64,000 nt of DNA from Rapana venosa (GCA_028751875.1 CM054154.1:52617476-52681475); one strand, 5' to 3'. Positions 11,337 to 22,015 are shown, counted from the stretch's first letter. Program-made: numbers and translations. Notes: generated by a model not told the origin, from the letters alone.

Positions 11337-12190
11337 CTATTCTGAAGAGGACTGCAGGACCAGGTGAGACAGCCCAAACATGCCGTAGTCGATGTTGTCC
11401 ACTCCAAGTTTGAACAGGTGGTCAGGTGTTGTCACTGCCACAATGGTGCTAGGGCCAGATGTTCCAGGGGCCTTTTTCAGCTGACACAAGATCTTCCTGT
11501 TGTGGCTGGTGGTCACTTCTTTAACAGTGTCCCTCATGTCTTTGCAGGCATGGAGGAGCTTGCCACGCATTGGCGTCAGATCTTCGTTGATGAATATATT
11601 TCTGTAGGCTGGCTTGTCCTTGAGCTGAAATCTTTTTTCACCAGAGCTCCTATTGATTTTCGAGATGTAAATTTGATCAAAACTGGCCAAGGCTTTCCTC
11701 CAAATGATTTGTTTCCTGTGCGATGTACCACATAAATGTCCTTCATGGTCATGTCACAGTCCAGTTCTGTACACATGTCTTTTTTTTTTTCCAAGGTCCT
11801 CATCGTCAATCTCAGTCATCCCAGTGATTTTTAGGATTCTGTTGTCTGGTATTGTTCCAGCTGGTCGATCTCATACCGTAGCAGCAGGTTGGATCTCTGA
11901 ACCTGCTGGGCAATCCTGTTGGTTTCTTCCGAAAATGCCTCCGCAAGAGTCAAAAGAGTGGTTTTCAAACAGTTTTCAAAAAAATTTTCACTGTGGTCAC
12001 ATAATTGTGGCAGCAAGATTTCTGCCACATGAAGAGCAATCACGTCATTCTCTTTGTCTGGTCTTGGTTCCCCTTTTTTTCCTTTGGGCAGGGTCTTCGA
12101 GTTCAGTCCAGTCAAACCTCGTTCTATGAAGTCGCCTTTGATATTTTTGCTGGCTTCTGCTGTCTCACGAACAAGTTTCTTGCTCAGTGT
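11337..12190 (-). pseudogene. L1-type ORF1 (coiled coil, RRM-like and C-terminal domain), frameshifted
   Basis: Minus-strand frames read in order. 12208-11831 ends in an alpha-helical part (EETNRIAQQVQRSNLLLRY, then EIDQLEQYQ), the typical end of the ORF1 coiled coil. RILKITGMTEIDDEDLG follows in the next frame. 11809-11576 carries MKDIYVVHRTGNKSFGGKP and PVLIKFTSRKSIGAL. 11690-11337 carries RNIFINEDLTPMRGKLL. The order LEQY-RN, RITG, HR-G, P-IVKF, INEDLTP-R--LL is that of L1 ORF1p-type RNA chaperones (the old Transposase_22 family). At least two frameshifts break it: one after EQYQ and one near the poly-A run at 11785. No RT follows downstream on the same strand, so it is an orphan ORF1. A SINE begins about 40 bp from its upstream end. 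Confidence 0.8.
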
Positions 12191-12230
12191 GGCAGCACAC
12201 ACACACACTCAATCTCTCACTCACTCACTC

Positions 12231-12546
12231 ACTCAGACCCGGGTTTGATTTCCGTTCAAGGGGATATTTTCCTCTGGAGTTAACATCAGTGCAGACTCCA
12301 CTCTCCCCAAAAGTCCTTCGGATGAGACTATAAACCGAGGTTCCGTGTGCGAATGCACGCAGAACATCTTGCGCACACGTTAAATCCTGTTCCGCTTTTC
12401 ATAAGAGTAGGCCATTGTGTACCGGTGGGAACAGATGACAGAATTTTCAAAACAATATACACTCGGAGACTGGATGTAAAAAAGCACATAAGTGCTTATT
12501 CCATTGTCCTCGATATAAAAGAATAAAGATAAATAAATAAATAAAA
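12231..12546 (+). mobile_element. tRNA-derived SINE, copy B
   Basis: Same family as 9945-10262. It has a truncated head (gacccgggtttgatttcc), the core with ggatgagactataaaccgag, gaacatcttgcgcacacg, gggaacagatgacag, tail agtgcttattccattgtcct, and a terminal (AAAT)n run. It is preceded by (ACTC)n, which may be the truncated insertion edge. Confidence 0.88.
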
Positions 12547-12547
12547 A

Positions 12548-12786
12548 CTCACACACACTTACTCAAATACAAGTTGAAGATGGTAAGTTTTCTGAAAACA
12601 CACTCTTCTTCATAAAAGCAGAGCGCTGCAAAGGAACCAAAGCCATAACTGGAACCACCAAATAAAATAATGATTATAAGAATACATCGAGAGCAAGAAA
12701 GATTGTGAATACGATTTTTGCTATCAAAATACTATTTTTGGACTGGTCTAATACTATATTTCATTTGATGGGGTAGGCAGGTCTGA
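12548..12786. repeat. 236 bp dispersed repeat, copy 1
   Basis: This block, from cttactcaaatacaagttg to ggggtaggcaggtctg, is nearly identical to 22586-22808. In both places it follows a (CA)-rich tract. No terminal inverted repeats or coding sequence are visible. The downstream sequence differs between the two sites. Confidence 0.85.
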
Positions 12787-13653
12787 TGAAAGGCACTATT
12801 GCCTTTGATGGCTCAACATCAGCTGCCTTCAACATACGGAGTGGAGGGAAACAGGGTTGCATCCTGGCTACCACCCTGTTTGGTATCTTCTTTGTTGTGA
12901 TGCTGAAACTCGCGTTTGGTCCTGCAGCTGAAGGTATCTACCTCCGAACCAGGTCAGACAAATGCCCTCCAATCTCTCCAGACTAGGAGCCAAGACTTAA
13001 GTCCAGTTGAGGTGCCTTCATGACTTCCTCTTTGCAGAAGATGCAGCAAAACCACCCATTCAGCTGAAGACCTACAGCAGCTTCTGACTCGCTTCAGTGA
13101 TGCCTGCCAATACTTCGGGCTCACCATTAGCTTCAAGAAAACACAAATCATGGGACAGGCGTCATCAGCATCAATGACCATGAACTGGATGTCATCTATG
13201 ACTTTGTGTACCTAGGCTCAACTATCTCAGACACTCTGTCAGTTGACACAGAGCTCAACAAACACATTGGCAAAGCAGCTACCACCATGACCAGACTGAC
13301 AAAGAAAGCATGGAACAACAGCAAGCTGACTGAGTACACGAAGATCCAAATCTGCAGGGCCTTTGTTGTGAGCACCCTCCTGTATGTCAAAGGTCCTGGA
13401 CTTTGCGTGCCCAACAAGAATGAAAGCTCAATGCATTTCACATGTGTTGCCTCTGCCACATCCTGAACATCACCTGGCAGGACAAGGTCCCAAAGAAGAC
13501 TGTCCTGGAAAGAGCTGGATGCACCAGCATGTACATACTACTGAAACTGGCTCGGCTCTGTCATGCGCATGGACAAGGGACGGATCCCTAAAGACCTTCT
13601 CTATGGAGAACTAGTGCAGAGAAAGTGTCCCAAAGGCAGACCACAGTTGCAAT
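12787..13653 (+). pseudogene. Reverse transcriptase domain (C-terminal half), frameshifted
   Basis: The reading begins with FNIRSGGKQGCILATTLFG (motif B; the usual V-QGC-L-PTLF, here with Lys and Ala changes). Motif C reads LFAEDAA, so the second catalytic Asp-Asp pair appears as Glu-Asp. Then come TRFSDACQYFGLTISFKKTQ, VYLGSTISDTLSVDTELNKH and KAATTMTRLTKKAWNNSKL, and AFHMCCLCHILNITWQDKV in a shifted frame up to PKGRPQLQF. At least three frameshifts occur (about 12990, 13160 and 13390). It is not functional as read. Confidence 0.75.
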
Positions 13654-14750
13654 TTAACCCTGGTAGTGCTGAATAGATGGCAACGGGCTCAGTGCTTGCT
13701 GGCTGAATTAACATTGGCTAGTGTTGTTTTGAAGCAGGGTGGGATCAAACAACCCTTGATATTGATATGTAAAACTGAATTAAATATGTGATGCTATAAA
13801 TCACTGGAAAGATTAGAAAGCAAGTTTTTAAATGAGTATAATTTTGTAGCGACATGTAGTGTTTATGATTTTGTTTTTACAAAAATTTGTGTGTGCACAA
13901 CCGATCACTGTCACGCTGTCAAAGCCCCGGATTGGTTTTAACACGAGAAGCAAACGTTTTTGTGGTGCAATAATGTCATGATTAGGTAAATACTATCTCT
14001 TTACATTAGTTTTGAAAGAAAGAATTTGTATCACTTTATCGGTCAGCAAACACTCAAAAAAGTCCAGCGAAGGATCAATGCCATCAAGAGTATCACAGTG
14101 GAATGTGCAAAGTGGTGGCTTTCTATGACAAAAATATGACAATCACTTGATTTCATGTGATGCAAAGTACTCAGCAGCATATTGATTTGACTCGGCAGTT
14201 ATTTCGAAGCCTCGTTGCGTCAAATTAAAACAATCTGAGACGTCGAAATCACCGAGCAGCGAAGAACTCCATCCAGCAAAACTAGCACCGCTCGACTTAG
14301 TTGGATTGCGATAAATTTTTACTGAGTTTAAAAAAAAAATTCCACAATCCTCACCTCATCATCTCATTCATTGTTAAATTCGACCAAATCTAGTCTCTAA
14401 AACTCCTCCTCACTGTCAGTATCATAAAAAAGCTTGAAAAACGCTTGAAGAAACTCTGGCACAAACACTGGCTGCATTTTTCTTGAAGACAATCTCGACC
14501 GGTCAAAAAACAACAACCCCAAAACAACCCACTCTAAACCAATTAAAATCTTCATTGCTTGTGTGTGTTGAACAACCTTCACCCCTTTCTGCGGCCCTAC
14601 AATGGCCTTAACATTCATTTGGTGACCTTTGAAAGTGAAAGTGAGCCTTCAATTATGATCACCTATGTCATCCTGGAATATTCCGGGTCTGTCGCATGGC
14701 TTAAACTGGTCATTCCTGGAATGTTTCGGGAACCGCACTACTAGAGTTAG
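13654..14750 (-). mobile_element. piggyBac-like DNA transposon remnant with terminal inverted repeats
   Basis: The left end is TTAA (13654-13657) followed by CCCTGGTAGTGC (13658-13669). The right end is GCACTACTAGAG (14735-14746) followed by TTAG. The ends match as inverted repeats at 10 of 12 bases, and the duplicated TTAA (one base changed) is the hallmark target site of piggyBac elements. LINE coding sequence is interrupted exactly at this point. On the minus strand the interior has an acidic stretch (YDTDSEEEF, near 14400) and, further on, ESNQYAAEYFASHEIK and SLDFFECLLTDKVIQIL. These resemble the acidic N-terminus and the FF--FTDELI--I-TN-YA signature of piggyBac transposases. The catalytic DDD core is absent and the frame is broken, so it is non-autonomous at about 1.1 kb. 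Confidence 0.75.
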
Positions 14751-15325
14751 ACATGTGCAAGAGGCACTTAAAAGCTCTGAACATTGACCAGAACAACTAG
14801 GAAGAAACAGCCCTCGAATGGTCAGCCTGGAGACAGACTGTGCAGCATGTTGCAAAGAGAATGAGAAGAAAGGCTACAGCCCAGGCAGACAGACCAGCAG
14901 TGTCAGACTTCCTCTGTGCCCTCTGCCATAGGGACTGTCTGTCATTCCCGTGTGGGACTGGCCAGCCACACCCAAGCTGTACCATAATTAACACCTAGAG
15001 CGCAACTCCATAGTTTTATGGGATGCCTACATACATTTATTTGAAACATCAGACTCACTCTGAGCAACTGTTTTGTCAAAATATATGATGAAACATTAAC
15101 ACGTTCTATCTTTACCAGTCTCAAAATAATTAAATCTTTTATCTCAGGTTGTAATCTTTTCATTTTAAGTCGTAAGCAATTTGCATTCATTGTACAGCCA
15201 CAATCAGGATAGTTTATCTTGTTGTTATTCAGTCTGTTTATTACTTTGTCTTATAATGTGTGTGTGTGTGTGTAAAAATGTCCATCACAGTGTCAGAGGC
15301 ATGTGCATACATGTGTATGTTACAG

Positions 15326-15455
15326 GACACCCACGTCCTGTCTGTATGCCTCCAATCGTCTGGAGCAGGCCCAGGCCTTTACCTGGATCCGCAGCCACCT
15401 GGGAGGAGGACAGTCAGATCTGTGTGCCCAAACATGAGGTCTACGATGACTACAG
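15326..15455 (+). CDS. RFX7: RFX5/RFX7-type transcription factor, exon with start of the winged-helix domain (frameshift)
   Basis: The acceptor AG is at 15324-15325 and the donor GT at 15456. The exon starts in phase 2, matching the exon at 1892-1980. It encodes a spacer (TPTSCLYASNRLEQAQ), then AFTWIRSHL, and in the next frame EEDSQICVPKHEVYDDYR. WIR-HLEE---VCLPKQEVYDEY is the first part of the RFX DNA-binding domain in RFX5/RFX7, and the exon break after DDYR is before the expected -YC-L-. A run of three G at 15401-15403 has one G too many: without it the conserved reading is continuous; with it the frame reads GGGQSDLCAQT and stops near 15435. The splice sites are intact and residue conservation on both sides is good, so an assembly or consensus error is more likely than a pseudogene. 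The next exon, expected to contain the DNA-contacting half, was looked for downstream and not found. Confidence 0.8.
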
Positions 15456-15979
15456 GTGACTCTTGTCCTCAACATTTTCCACGAGTTCTATCTGTTGGTC
15501 AGGATCACTCATGGGAATGCCAGAGGATTTTTCAGTATTATAAATATCATTACCTTCCAGAAGCTCTGTGCTAAAACTGTTTCAATTAATCAGGCATTCA
15601 ACATAAAAACACAAACAGTTTCAACACTATGCCAAGTAATGCCTGTTTTCTGTCACAGTCCTTGTTTCTGTTTTGTTTCTTTTCTCCATGTCATGTCTTT
15701 CTTGCTTGCTTTCTGCCTTCCCTGTCTGCTCGCATGTGGCTTTTTTTTTCCAATTAAGCTATGGCCTCCTTGTTTTCCTTTTTCTCCCCATTCTACATTG
15801 TTATTTGCTATATTGCTGTTCTTATTTCTTTCAGATTATGTAATATATTTGTTCATTTTAAAGATTAAAAAAAAATTGTTTGAAGATGATAAGTTAAGTG
15901 GATTGACTGGTGGTACCTCCAGGATGATATATTATGATTAGCCTAATTTCTTTGAATTCTGCAGTTAAGATAATATGTC

Positions 15980-16012
<33 letters not shown>

Positions 16013-16849
16013 GGGGGGGGGGGGGGTCCCAAACGACAATGGCCCTGAATGTTTGAGTGGATCAGTAATAATAGGGTATGTAATGTCCTTGAAACCTTGC
16101 AAAGTCCTTCAAACATGGAACAGCCTTTTCAAGGGCTTGAAAAGTCCTTGAAAATAACAACTGGCTGGTAAAGTTCTTGAAATGTCCTTGAATTTTGAAA
16201 AGGTCAACAGGAATCTTCCTTTCAAGGCAGCAGAAATTTAACCAGTATCAAAAATGATTCAGCAAGAGATGGAAATAAGTTTACAAAAGTATCAACTTTT
16301 GTTGATCACTAAGTAAGCAGATAATGTCACAGTGGCAGTGCCTGCTTGCCTGTTGAAAGTCCAAGTGAAATGTGAATGGAAAGGAGGTGGGGGTTGGGAG
16401 GGTGGAGTAGGGGAGGAGGTGGTAAGGCACTTACACACTACCAGCAATGGTTAACTGGTTTTGTGATAGGGAAAAAGGATTAGGAATGAAGGGAGTGGTA
16501 GGAAGAGGGATGGTGGTTGGGGAGCTGTGTCACTCTCAGCATAACAATGATGAACTTTGACCTTTTCTTCTCCAACCAACCATTCCCACCTCCTGCCCTC
16601 TTTCCCCCACCTTTCCAGGTGCTTTGATGGGCCTTCAGTTGAGTGTTTCTGTCTGTAGCTGCTCCCCATACCAACTTCGCCCCCTCACCCCCCCCCCTTT
16701 TTTTTTCTCTATCCCCTTCTCTCTCTCTCTTTCACAAACACACACATACAGTCACACACAGAGTCACAAAACACAGTTGCATACACATGAGTGCGAGATG
16801 TACACAAATCTACATACACATACATACACACACACAACACACACACACA

Positions 16850-16880
<31 letters not shown>

Positions 16881-16920
16881 TGGAAGCAGTGACCAACAAA
16901 CGTTTAATGTATAAACATAT
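15456..16920 (+). other. Probable RFX intron, with low-complexity tracts
   Basis: No further exon was recognised. It contains T-run plus G-run at 15970-16027, a GGAGG-rich piece at 16380-16440, a pyrimidine-rich tract at 16680-16735 and (CA)n at 16735-16880. Frames through the latter give spurious His/Thr repeats. Confidence 0.5.
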
Positions 16921-16980
16921 TTAAAAAATAAGACGCCAGAAAACCATGAAAAACAGAAGCAGGAAAAAAACTATAGCAAC

Positions 16981-18357
16981 ATGATCATAGCTCAGGCGAA
17001 ACGACAATTTTGGTCTTCGTTTTGTTTGAGCGAAGTATCAAATCATAAAGATCTTAACAAAGTGTGGCAAAAATTTCATGAAATGAGAAAAGGTGTGATT
17101 TTACCAACTTGTCCAATTAAACTTAAAAACAATGAATTTCCAACCAATGCAGAAAAGGCTGAGGCATTTGCAGATATGTTCTCAGAGTCTATGCGTATTG
17201 AAGGCCTCTCACCTATAAGCACTAAATACAGGCAAGTTGAGGAGAAGAAAGAAAAATATAAAGACCCATGTTCTGATAATACTGAATACATAAATGCTCC
17301 AATAACAATCAATGAAGTAAAAGTTTTAATTAATTTTCCCTTCCTAATAAGAAAACTTCTGTTGGATTAGATGCCATATCCAATGATATGCTTAAACAGT
17401 TACCAGAAAACTTCATTCTTTTAATGCATAAACTTTTCCAAAAGTGTTGGACTGAAGGTGCAATGCCAATGAACTGGAAGCAGTCTATTATTGTTCCCAT
17501 TCATAAGCAAGGAAAGCCTAAAACTGATAAAACAGTATGGGCCATAGCACTGACTTCTAACTTTTGGGAAGCTTATGGAGAAAATTATTCTAAAGAGGCT
17601 TGTGTATTACTGTCAGAAAAATAACGTAATTCCTGTCAATCAATCAGGATTTCAAAAAGGTAGATCAGCAATTGATAACTTAGTTAAACTAACAACACCG
17701 GTCAAACAAACATTTGCGAGAGAAAAAAAATCTACTCGCAACATTTTTTGATGTGAAGAAAGCCTACGACCAAGTTTTGGGATGCTAAATTGCTGCATAA
17801 ACTGAAGACTATTGTTTTTCTGGGCATTTTTTCTATTATATTAAAAGCTTTTTATGTAACAGAAGTATGCAAGTGAGAGTAGGGAATGCATATTCAAACT
17901 TTAGGTCATTGCATATGGGTTTACCACAGGGTTCAGTTATAGCCCCTTTTCTGTTTAATATATCGCTGTATGATTTACCCACAAAACTGTCTAAAGACGT
18001 TGTCCTGGTGCAGTATGCTGATGATATATGTATATGGTTGAATGTCACTATGAAGCGTGCTACAACAAAGAGGATGATAAACTATACCAGAAAAGTATAT
18101 CAAAAAGAGCTAGATAATTTACATAAATATATTTTTGAAAATGGCCTGACATTATCTACAGAAAAAACGCACATTATGCTTTTTAATAATGGCAGTGATC
18201 CAGATACACTGCCACAGTTTACGATTGGAGGGGAGCCAATTCAGTATAAAAATTATGGTAAAATTTTTTAGGCATTCAACTTACATCAAAATTAACTTGG
18301 AATGCTCATATTGGATACATTATAACAAAAGCAAGGAAATGCATCAATTTTCTTAAA
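16981..18357 (+). pseudogene. Reverse transcriptase of I-like LINE
   Basis: Frames 16981-17370, 17388-17624 and 17867-18271 line up. In order: KRQFWSSFCLSEVSNHKDLN; NAEKAEAFADMFSESM; MPMNWKQSIIVPIHKQGKP (motif 1-2); NQSGFQKGRSAIDNLVKL (about 17637-17690); DVKKAYDQV (motif A, near 17750); MGLPQGSVIAPFLFNI (motif B); VQYADDICIW (motif C with YADD intact); and LSTEKTHIMLFN. Frameshifts occur near 17340, 17560, 17720 and 18270. The enzyme would reverse transcribe the element's RNA; all visible catalytic residues are still present. Confidence 0.85.
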
Positions 18358-19092
18358 ATGGTCTGCAGACAGTCCTGGGGACAAGATATCTTCACTCTTA
18401 AATGCTTGTCTAAGTCACTTGTACGTTTCAAACTGTCTTATGGACAAGAGGTCTTTTTCAGTGCTCCTAATTATTTACTTAAGAAACTCCAAAGTATAGA
18501 TTGTAAGGCGTACAAACTTGCACTTGGGGTACCATTCCATGCATCCACCATAGGAACTTATAAGGAAATTGGGGAACTTCCCCTAGCTGAATACCGACAA
18601 CTTTCATGCGCCAGATATGTGTTACGGAGCACGAATGACGAAAATTTTGTCTGTAGTGAATTAAAAGTTCAAGCAGAAACGAATTATCCAAAAAGGGCTA
18701 AACAAATTTCGTGTTTAATGCCTATTGGCACTTATGTATCAGACCTCTTTAAAAAATCTAAACTTAATACACATTATTTAGAAACACAAAAAGAAGCTTT
18801 ACCATGTCCTTCATGGGAGATGAATAAAGCCTGTTTTGATATAGAATATATTAATGAAAAAAAGAATGAAAATCAAAACATCATGGTTGCAGATGTTCGG
18901 TCACTTATTGAAAATAAGTATGCTGACTGCTTAAAAGTTTATACAGATGGATCTGTTTTAGAAAATCATGACACAGGCTCTGCATTTGTCATACCAGCAC
19001 TTAAAATTGAGAAATCGTACTATCTTGGTAAACATCGTTCAATATTTACAGCTGAACTTATTGCAGTTCTTATGGCTCTTAACTTTTCTTGA
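18358..19092 (+). CDS. RT thumb/connection and RNase H N-terminal half of I-like LINE
   Basis: An uninterrupted 244-codon frame covers KLSYGQEVFFSAPNYLLKKL, ALGVPFHASTIGTYKEIGE and the RNase H strand with YTDGSVLENHDTGSAFV. It reaches HRSIFTAELIAVLMAL, which contains the catalytic Glu. It stops just after NFS because a frame change falls between the Glu and the next Asp. There is no upstream start signal: it is an internal part of a polyprotein. Confidence 0.8.
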   Translation: MVCRQSWGQDIFTLKCLSKSLVRFKLSYGQEVFFSAPNYLLKKLQSIDCKAYKLALGVPFHASTIGTYKEIGELPLAEYRQLSCARYVLRSTNDENFVCSELKVQAETNYPKRAKQISCLMPIGTYVSDLFKKSKLNTHYLETQKEALPCPSWEMNKACFDIEYINEKKNENQNIMVADVRSLIENKYADCLKVYTDGSVLENHDTGSAFVIPALKIEKSYYLGKHRSIFTAELIAVLMALNFS

Positions 19093-19384
19093 TTTTCCAT
19101 TTTATCTCTTTATAATCTTGCTTTGTGTTGACTCCAAGTCAGTATTGTATGCTATAAAATCCCCGAATTTCAAGAAGGTCTCCAGAATTATTTTTGAAAT
19201 CAAATATGTAATACACCTCCTAAGTTTAAGAGGTATTCCTGTGTTTTTTTGTTGGGTGCCTTCTCACGTTGGAATTTTTTCAAATGAGTGGGCTGACAGA
19301 GCTGCAAAAAAGGGGGCAAGACATGATATGGAATCGATAGAACTGCATATTCCTTATCTCTACAGGAGGGATACCGTATATTAG
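18968..19384 (+). pseudogene. RNase H C-terminal half of I-like LINE
   Basis: From about 19115 the frame continues RNase H as LLCVDSKSVLYAIKS (third catalytic residue), FCWVPSHVGIFSNEWADRAA and KKGA. The first 50 codons of the open frame overlap the previous domain in the wrong phase and should be ignored. Together with 18358-19092, all four D-E-D-D residues are present. Confidence 0.8.
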
Positions 19385-19724
19385 AACAAACTTCATGGGG
19401 TAAGTTTAAAGAATCTGATCAATTCAAGGAACGATATTTAAAAAGTTGCCTGACCACTGCCCATATTTCTTGTTATATGGCTCCTTCTCAAACAGATTTT
19501 GCGTTTTATAACCGTGAGAAGGGGTTTTTTATTCACTATATTTTAGAATGAAGTTAAATGCATTCCTTACAAAATTTTGTAAACATGTTAGATGTCTATG
19601 TGGGGATCATATTTCCAATACTCATATCATATTTGATTGCCCTATTGTAAAACCTTTTTTTACCTACATTTTCTGAACAGTCTCTGGAAAATGTATTTGA
19701 AAATTCAAAGCTAGCCTTTGCCAT

Positions 19725-20085
19725 TGCCAGATGTTTATTGCATAGTCCACTTGAATATTTATTGTAGTTACATTATTGTTATTTCATGTTTCCACATGTT
19801 GGTTTTATTTTGCTCCTGTTTAAAAGTATTATCATTACTTTTCTTGGTTGGTTGGGGTGGGGGTGGGGGGGTGTTTAGTTTTGTGTGTGTGTGTTTTCCA
19901 AAAAACAAAAAACCCCAACACATGCTATTTCTTAACCTTTTCTCCTTCCACTCCTTCTTCTCCTTCTTTAGCTTCCACTACACTTTCTATTTCCCTCGTC
20001 TAATATCACTTAGAGTGAACAGACGTTAAATTGAAGACAACAACAACAACACACACACCCCACACACACACACACACACACACAC

Positions 20086-20122
<37 letters not shown>

Positions 20123-20480
20123 TGCCATTGTTAGATGTTTATTGCATAGTCCACTCGATTATTTATTGTAGTTACATTATTGTTATTTCATTTTTCTACG
20201 TTGTTGAGTTTTAAGTTTGCTCCTGTTTAAGAGTATTATTATTACTTTTCTAGGTGTGTTGTTGGGTTTCGTTGTTGTTGTTATTATTATTATGTTTTCT
20301 TTTTCTTAAAAAACAAACAAACAAACAAACACCCAACACGGATGCTATTTCTTAATCCTTTCTCCTTCCACTCCTTCTTCTCCCTTCTTTAAACTCCTTT
20401 ACACTTTCAACTTCCCTCGTCTAATATCATTTAGAGTGAACAGACGTTAAATTGAAGACAACAACAACACACACACACAC
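19725..20480 (+). repeat. Tandem duplication of the LINE 3' UTR (about 400 bp unit)
   Basis: The unit from tgccattg(c/t)(c/t)agatgttta to ttaaattgaagacaacaaca plus (CA)n occurs at about 19720-20120 and again at 20125-20480. Differences are scattered substitutions and G/T-run changes in the middle. The second unit has no coding sequence before it. Confidence 0.85.
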
Positions 20481-20499
20481 ACAGAGGCATTTTAGATGT

Positions 20500-20524
20500 A
20501 CATAAATCTCTCTCTCTCTCTCCC

Positions 20525-20557
<33 letters not shown>

Positions 20558-21345
20558 TGAATATAGTAAGATTGGCTGTATTTTAATAAAAAGATCTTGA
20601 AAAATGTTTCAGCGTTAATTTCTTTATATTTATGAAAAACCCTATTTAATTCTACAACAGCTTTCTTTCCCTTGGTCACGAGATGATCTGTGCCCAGCTT
20701 AGCACTAAGTTTTGTCGTAAAATTAAACCCTAAATAACAATACTTATTTACCACTTCTAATTTGAAATTATCGTAAACCCACTGTTCATTTTCCCAAGAA
20801 AACCTCCTTTTCTAAAGACCATTACTTTACTTTTATCAGAATTGACATTTAATTGCAAATCATCACAACATGATTTCAATACATTCAATTGGTTTTGTAA
20901 ACCTCCAGAAGTTGTTGAAATAAGAGCCACATCATCTGCATGATCTACTTAAAGCAGAAAACAGTAGCAAAAATCACTGCCTGTCTAGATATATATTCCA
21001 TGCCATCAATAAGAGAAAAAGTTTGTTGTATTAGGATATTTACATCACAAACAAAGATACGGTTATCGTTTTGTTATGATTTGAAAAACTATATATGTAT
21101 ATTGATTTTATCCAGACATAAGGAAGGTACATTTAGATCAAAATAGTGAATTGTGTTTGATACATATGTATTTTTATGTATTTGTGCATTGTCTTCATTA
21201 TTTCTTTCACTGAAAGTGAGCTTGGTATTGTGTATGTTATTTTTGCCCACTCTGTGGCATTGTCAATTTCTTCTACGCCAACCATGTATTATGGCCTAAG
21301 GCTGAGATACATTAAATTTCTGAGTTCTCTCTTCCCCTTCTCTCT
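20500..21345. mobile_element. LINE insertion with inverted 5' part (RT piece on minus, 3' end on plus)
   Basis: The minus strand at 20940-20555 encodes an RT stretch starting ADDVALIST, with LQLNVNSDKSKVMVF, VVNKYCYLGFNFTTKL and FHKYKEINAETFFKIF. At 20940/20941 the sequence switches to a plus-strand LINE 3' end (cttaaagcagaaaacagtag to tacattaaatttctgag, then (CT)n) that closely matches 29525-29925. Head-to-head joining of internal and 3' parts is the structure made by twin priming. That both parts belong to one family is inference. Confidence 0.6.
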
Positions 21346-22015
21346 TTCTCTCTCTTCTCTCTCTCTCTCTCTCTTCCCCTTCTCTCTCCTCTTCTTCTCT
21401 CTCTCTCTTTTTGGGTTTTGGGTTTTTGTTGTTGTTTTGTTTTTTGTTTTGTTGTTGTTTTTTGGGGGGGTGGGGGTTGTTGTTTGGGGTTTTTTGGTGT
21501 GTGTGTTTGTTGGTTTTTTTTGGGGGGGGGGTAGGGGTTTTTCTTTTTTATTGTTGCTTTTTTTTTTTGCTTTTTTCTGGAGGTTTTTTTTTGGGTTTTT
21601 TTTTTTTTGCTTTTTTTTGGGAGGGGGGGGGGGGGGGGGGGGGGGGGTGGTGATTATTTTTTTTTTTCTGGAAGGAATTGTTTTTTGGGGGTTCTTTTGT
21701 TTTTGCCAGAGGGCTTTTGGGGTAAAAAAGCAACTATGCTTATTTATTACCCTCTTTGAAAAAAAAGTTTCAAGTTTTCAAAAGTTTTCTCTCTCTCTCT
21801 CTCTCTCTCTTTTCTCTCTTTTCTCTCCCTCTCTCTCTTCTCTCCTTCTTTTCTCTCTCTTCTCTTTTTCTCTCTCTTCTCTTTTTCTTTTCTCTCTCTC
21901 TTCCTTTTTTCTGTCTGTCTGTCTCTTTTTGTCTTTTTTTCCCCCCACCCCCCCAAAACACAACTCTCTTCTCTTCCCTCTCTTCTCTCTCTGTCACCAC
22001 ACACACACACACCCA
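21328..22015. repeat. Low-complexity block: (CT)n, T/G homopolymers, G run
   Basis: (CT)n at 21328-21408 and 21788-21990 enclose a stretch made almost only of T and G runs (21410-21720), including about 27 G at 21621-21648. The long frame of 287 codons across it (Phe/Gly/Ser/Leu) is an artefact of composition. Confidence 0.9.

Larger units (their letters stand above)
12787..14992 (+). mobile_element. Non-LTR retrotransposon RT and C-terminus, split by a piggyBac-like insertion
   Basis: The LINE coding sequence runs 12787-13653 and resumes at 14748-14992; the piggyBac-like element lies between. The first part covers RT motif B to the thumb and connection. The second continues with DMCKRHLKALN, LEWSAWRQTVQHVAKRMRR and CALCHRDCLSFPCGTGQPH, a C-terminal Cys/His motif. 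Both parts are in the same order as intact relatives of this LINE type. The 5' end is truncated at the 236 bp repeat. Confidence 0.8.
16925..20120 (+). mobile_element. I-like non-LTR retrotransposon, best-preserved copy (RT, RNase H, 3' UTR)
   Basis: Coding sequence starts near 16981 in the linker before the RT (endonuclease missing, so 5'-truncated) and runs through RT and RNase H to about 19700. A 3' UTR follows, ending in acgttaaattgaagac with (CAA)n and (CA)n to 20120. Frames are broken several times, but the motifs are almost complete. It is nearly identical to 1-745 (inverted); more decayed relatives lie at 22.8-28.1, 35.4-36.8 and 37.5-40.5 kb. The 3' UTR is followed by a second, tandem copy of itself (20125-20480). 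Confidence 0.85.
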
